A stretch of 15,215 bases of DNA from Candidatus Aminicenantota bacterium (GTDB taxonomy: Bacteria; Acidobacteriota; Aminicenantia; Aminicenantales; Aminicenantaceae): contig DAOUSP010000014.1 in NCBI GenBank assembly GCA_030627155.1, forward strand, positions 1 through 15,215. Direction: 5' to 3'. Below, piece after piece: positions 13,980-15,215 of this stretch (positions are counted from its first letter, which is position 1; every line of letters begins with the position of its first letter). The notes beneath the pieces are model-generated. The model saw nothing but the letters and a program-made list of their open reading frames with translations, was not told the origin of the DNA and made no database searches. The translations under genes and the position numbers were made by a program.

Positions 13980-15215
13980 CTATTTCTTTTTACTGGAAAA
14001 AACAAAAGACAATATATCCTTTAACCCCATCTTTTTCTTGCGGTTATCTTTAATTCCTAACTCTTTCCGGGCAACTTTATGGTCAGGGTCAACAGAAAGT
14101 GCCATCCAAAGCTGTTTCTTTGCTTTTACAGGCATACCTTCGCTTTTGTACAACAGGCCCAATCCTACATGGCTTTCCGGATTCCAAGGCTCCAATTCTA
14201 TTGCTTTTTGAAAATTTTCCTCCGCCTGTCTATGAAGGGACCGGATTTTTGACTGTGTCATGGCAAGCAATAAAAAGTAACTTCCTTTATTCTTGTCCAA
14301 ACGGACAGCTTCTTCTAAAAAAATACTCGCTTCTTCGTAGCGTCCTTGATTGAATAAGGTTTTCGCCTGGCGAAATTTGATTTCGGCTGTTTTTCTAATC
14401 TCTTTTTTACCTTCTTTTTCAGGGGTATCAACTTTTTTATCGTATTCTTTCCTTTTCACTTCATCACTAAGAACTTGGTAAGCTTTTGTGATTTGGTCAA
14501 AGACATCTGAGATTTTTTCCTTTATTTCATCATTGAGATCTCGAGGATAAAGGTCTGGATGATATTTTCGTGCCATACGAAAATACGCCTTTTTTACATC
14601 CCCTACGACGGCTGTGCGGGAGACGCCAAGAATCTGGTAATAATCTATTTGACCAAGGCGGCTATGAAACTCTATTACATCCTCCACTGAAAAGCGGGCT
14701 CCTTTAGTAGAGGGTTCTTTTTCCTTATGTTTCTCTTTTAGAACCTTCTCTTCTTCAAATCCGATCAAATCTAAACAATAGAAAAGATATAAGCTTTTCC
14801 AAAAAATATCGGGATGAACCTCCAAAGATTGCAAAATAGAGTCAGAAGACAACTCACCATTTATGTGTTTATAGATGTTTTTTTCATCTTCAGTCAAGCG
14901 GAAATAAAATTCGCGGCTTTTTTGAACAGGAATTCTTTTCTCCAAAAATCTTTTCAAGTTTTGATCATATTTCATTCTGCGTATTCCATCTTCAATCAGC
15001 AGAGACGAATCTATCCGGATATCAAAATCTATTGCACCAAAATCTTCCTTCTCCTGGAACTTGAATTCTCCTTCGAAAAAAGGAAAAAGATTCAAAACAA
15101 TCTCTCTCATTTGATAACGAAGGCCATCAAGTAAATCCTTTTGAGCGATCAAGCCTTTATTTACCAATGTTTCTCCTATATTCTGTCTTGGCTCGATATG
15201 TTTATCAATTTCTCT
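13980..15215 (-). CDS. DUF4388/PatA-like - J-domain - TPR protein, N-terminus outside the window
   Basis: The reading frame stays open through the right edge of the window (it continues as REIDKHIEPRQNIGETLVNKGLI), so the TTG at 15167 is not the true start and the gene is 5'-partial. The visible order, counted from that TTG, is as follows. IGETLVNKGLIAQKDLLDGLRYQ...EGEFKF (up to ~37) has the look of the end of a PatA/DUF4388 N-terminal domain. Helical material follows to about 170. A J-domain covers 174-245 with the HPD motif at 203-205 (RKYHPDLY). At least three TPR units lie at about 262-365, and the tail is basic. The HPD motif implies stimulation of a DnaK-type Hsp70; no zinc-finger or substrate domain of a classical DnaJ is present. 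DUF4388 identity is by pattern only. Confidence 0.82.
   Translation of the reverse strand, partial: REIDKHIEPRQNIGETLVNKGLIAQKDLLDGLRYQMREIVLNLFPFFEGEFKFQEKEDFGAIDFDIRIDSSLLIEDGIRRMKYDQNLKRFLEKRIPVQKSREFYFRLTEDEKNIYKHINGELSSDSILQSLEVHPDIFWKSLYLFYCLDLIGFEEEKVLKEKHKEKEPSTKGARFSVEDVIEFHSRLGQIDYYQILGVSRTAVVGDVKKAYFRMARKYHPDLYPRDLNDEIKEKISDVFDQITKAYQVLSDEVKRKEYDKKVDTPEKEGKKEIRKTAEIKFRQAKTLFNQGRYEEASIFLEEAVRLDKNKGSYFLLLAMTQSKIRSLHRQAEENFQKAIELEPWNPESHVGLGLLYKSEGMPVKAKKQLWMALSVDPDHKVARKELGIKDNRKKKMGLKDILSFVFSSKKK

Noticed and set aside
15165..15167. TTG as the start codon of the J-domain protein
   Set aside because: The frame continues open to the window edge with family-like sequence (IGETL just upstream), so the gene is partial.

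Overview
The window reads as bacterial chromosome with AT-rich spacers and moderately AT-rich genes. It carries housekeeping genes of a cell with peptidoglycan (murA, murB, NAD-dependent ligA). Eukaryote-like citrate synthase, a LemA homologue, a putative DUF4388/J-domain/TPR protein and a secreted TPR protein together suggest an uncultured diderm lineage. Acidobacteriota/Aminicenantota-like or a deltaproteobacterial relative would fit, but nothing in the window proves the taxon. No phage, transposase, CRISPR array, tRNA or rRNA was seen.

Left part (1-6082). The start of a lemA-like gene runs off the left edge and is divergent from a mitochondrial-type citrate synthase gene. The citrate synthase gene has a near-consensus extended -10 promoter and ends at a strong intrinsic terminator. 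Convergent to it lies a two-gene minus-strand unit, a short ACT-less homoserine dehydrogenase overlapping an aldehyde dehydrogenase by ATGA. A Cys/Met-metabolism PLP enzyme is divergent from that unit across a 329-bp spacer. The three enzymes point to homoserine / aspartate-semialdehyde / sulfur amino acid chemistry. They could be a conventional homoserine and methionine supply, or a catabolic route from homoserine to aspartate.

Middle part (6216-10172). The plus-strand series murA, HIT hydrolase, YacP-like NYN nuclease and Rossmann/DUF2520 protein meets murB head-on with a 29-bp 3' overlap. murB has a promoter-like sequence whose predicted start falls on the ATG, so it may be leaderless.

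Right part (10173-15215). A 572-bp gene-free interval contains a ~260-bp island of about 49% GC between AT-rich flanks. The island has hairpins and a duplicated motif, and is the best candidate here for an undescribed structured RNA or dispersed repeat. It is followed by an exact sigma-54 -24/-12 match and then a near-consensus sigma-70 promoter, both in front of a secreted TPR protein gene and ligA. A partial minus-strand gene (PatA/DUF4388-like N-terminal region, J-domain, TPRs) abuts ligA tail to tail and leaves the window at the right edge.
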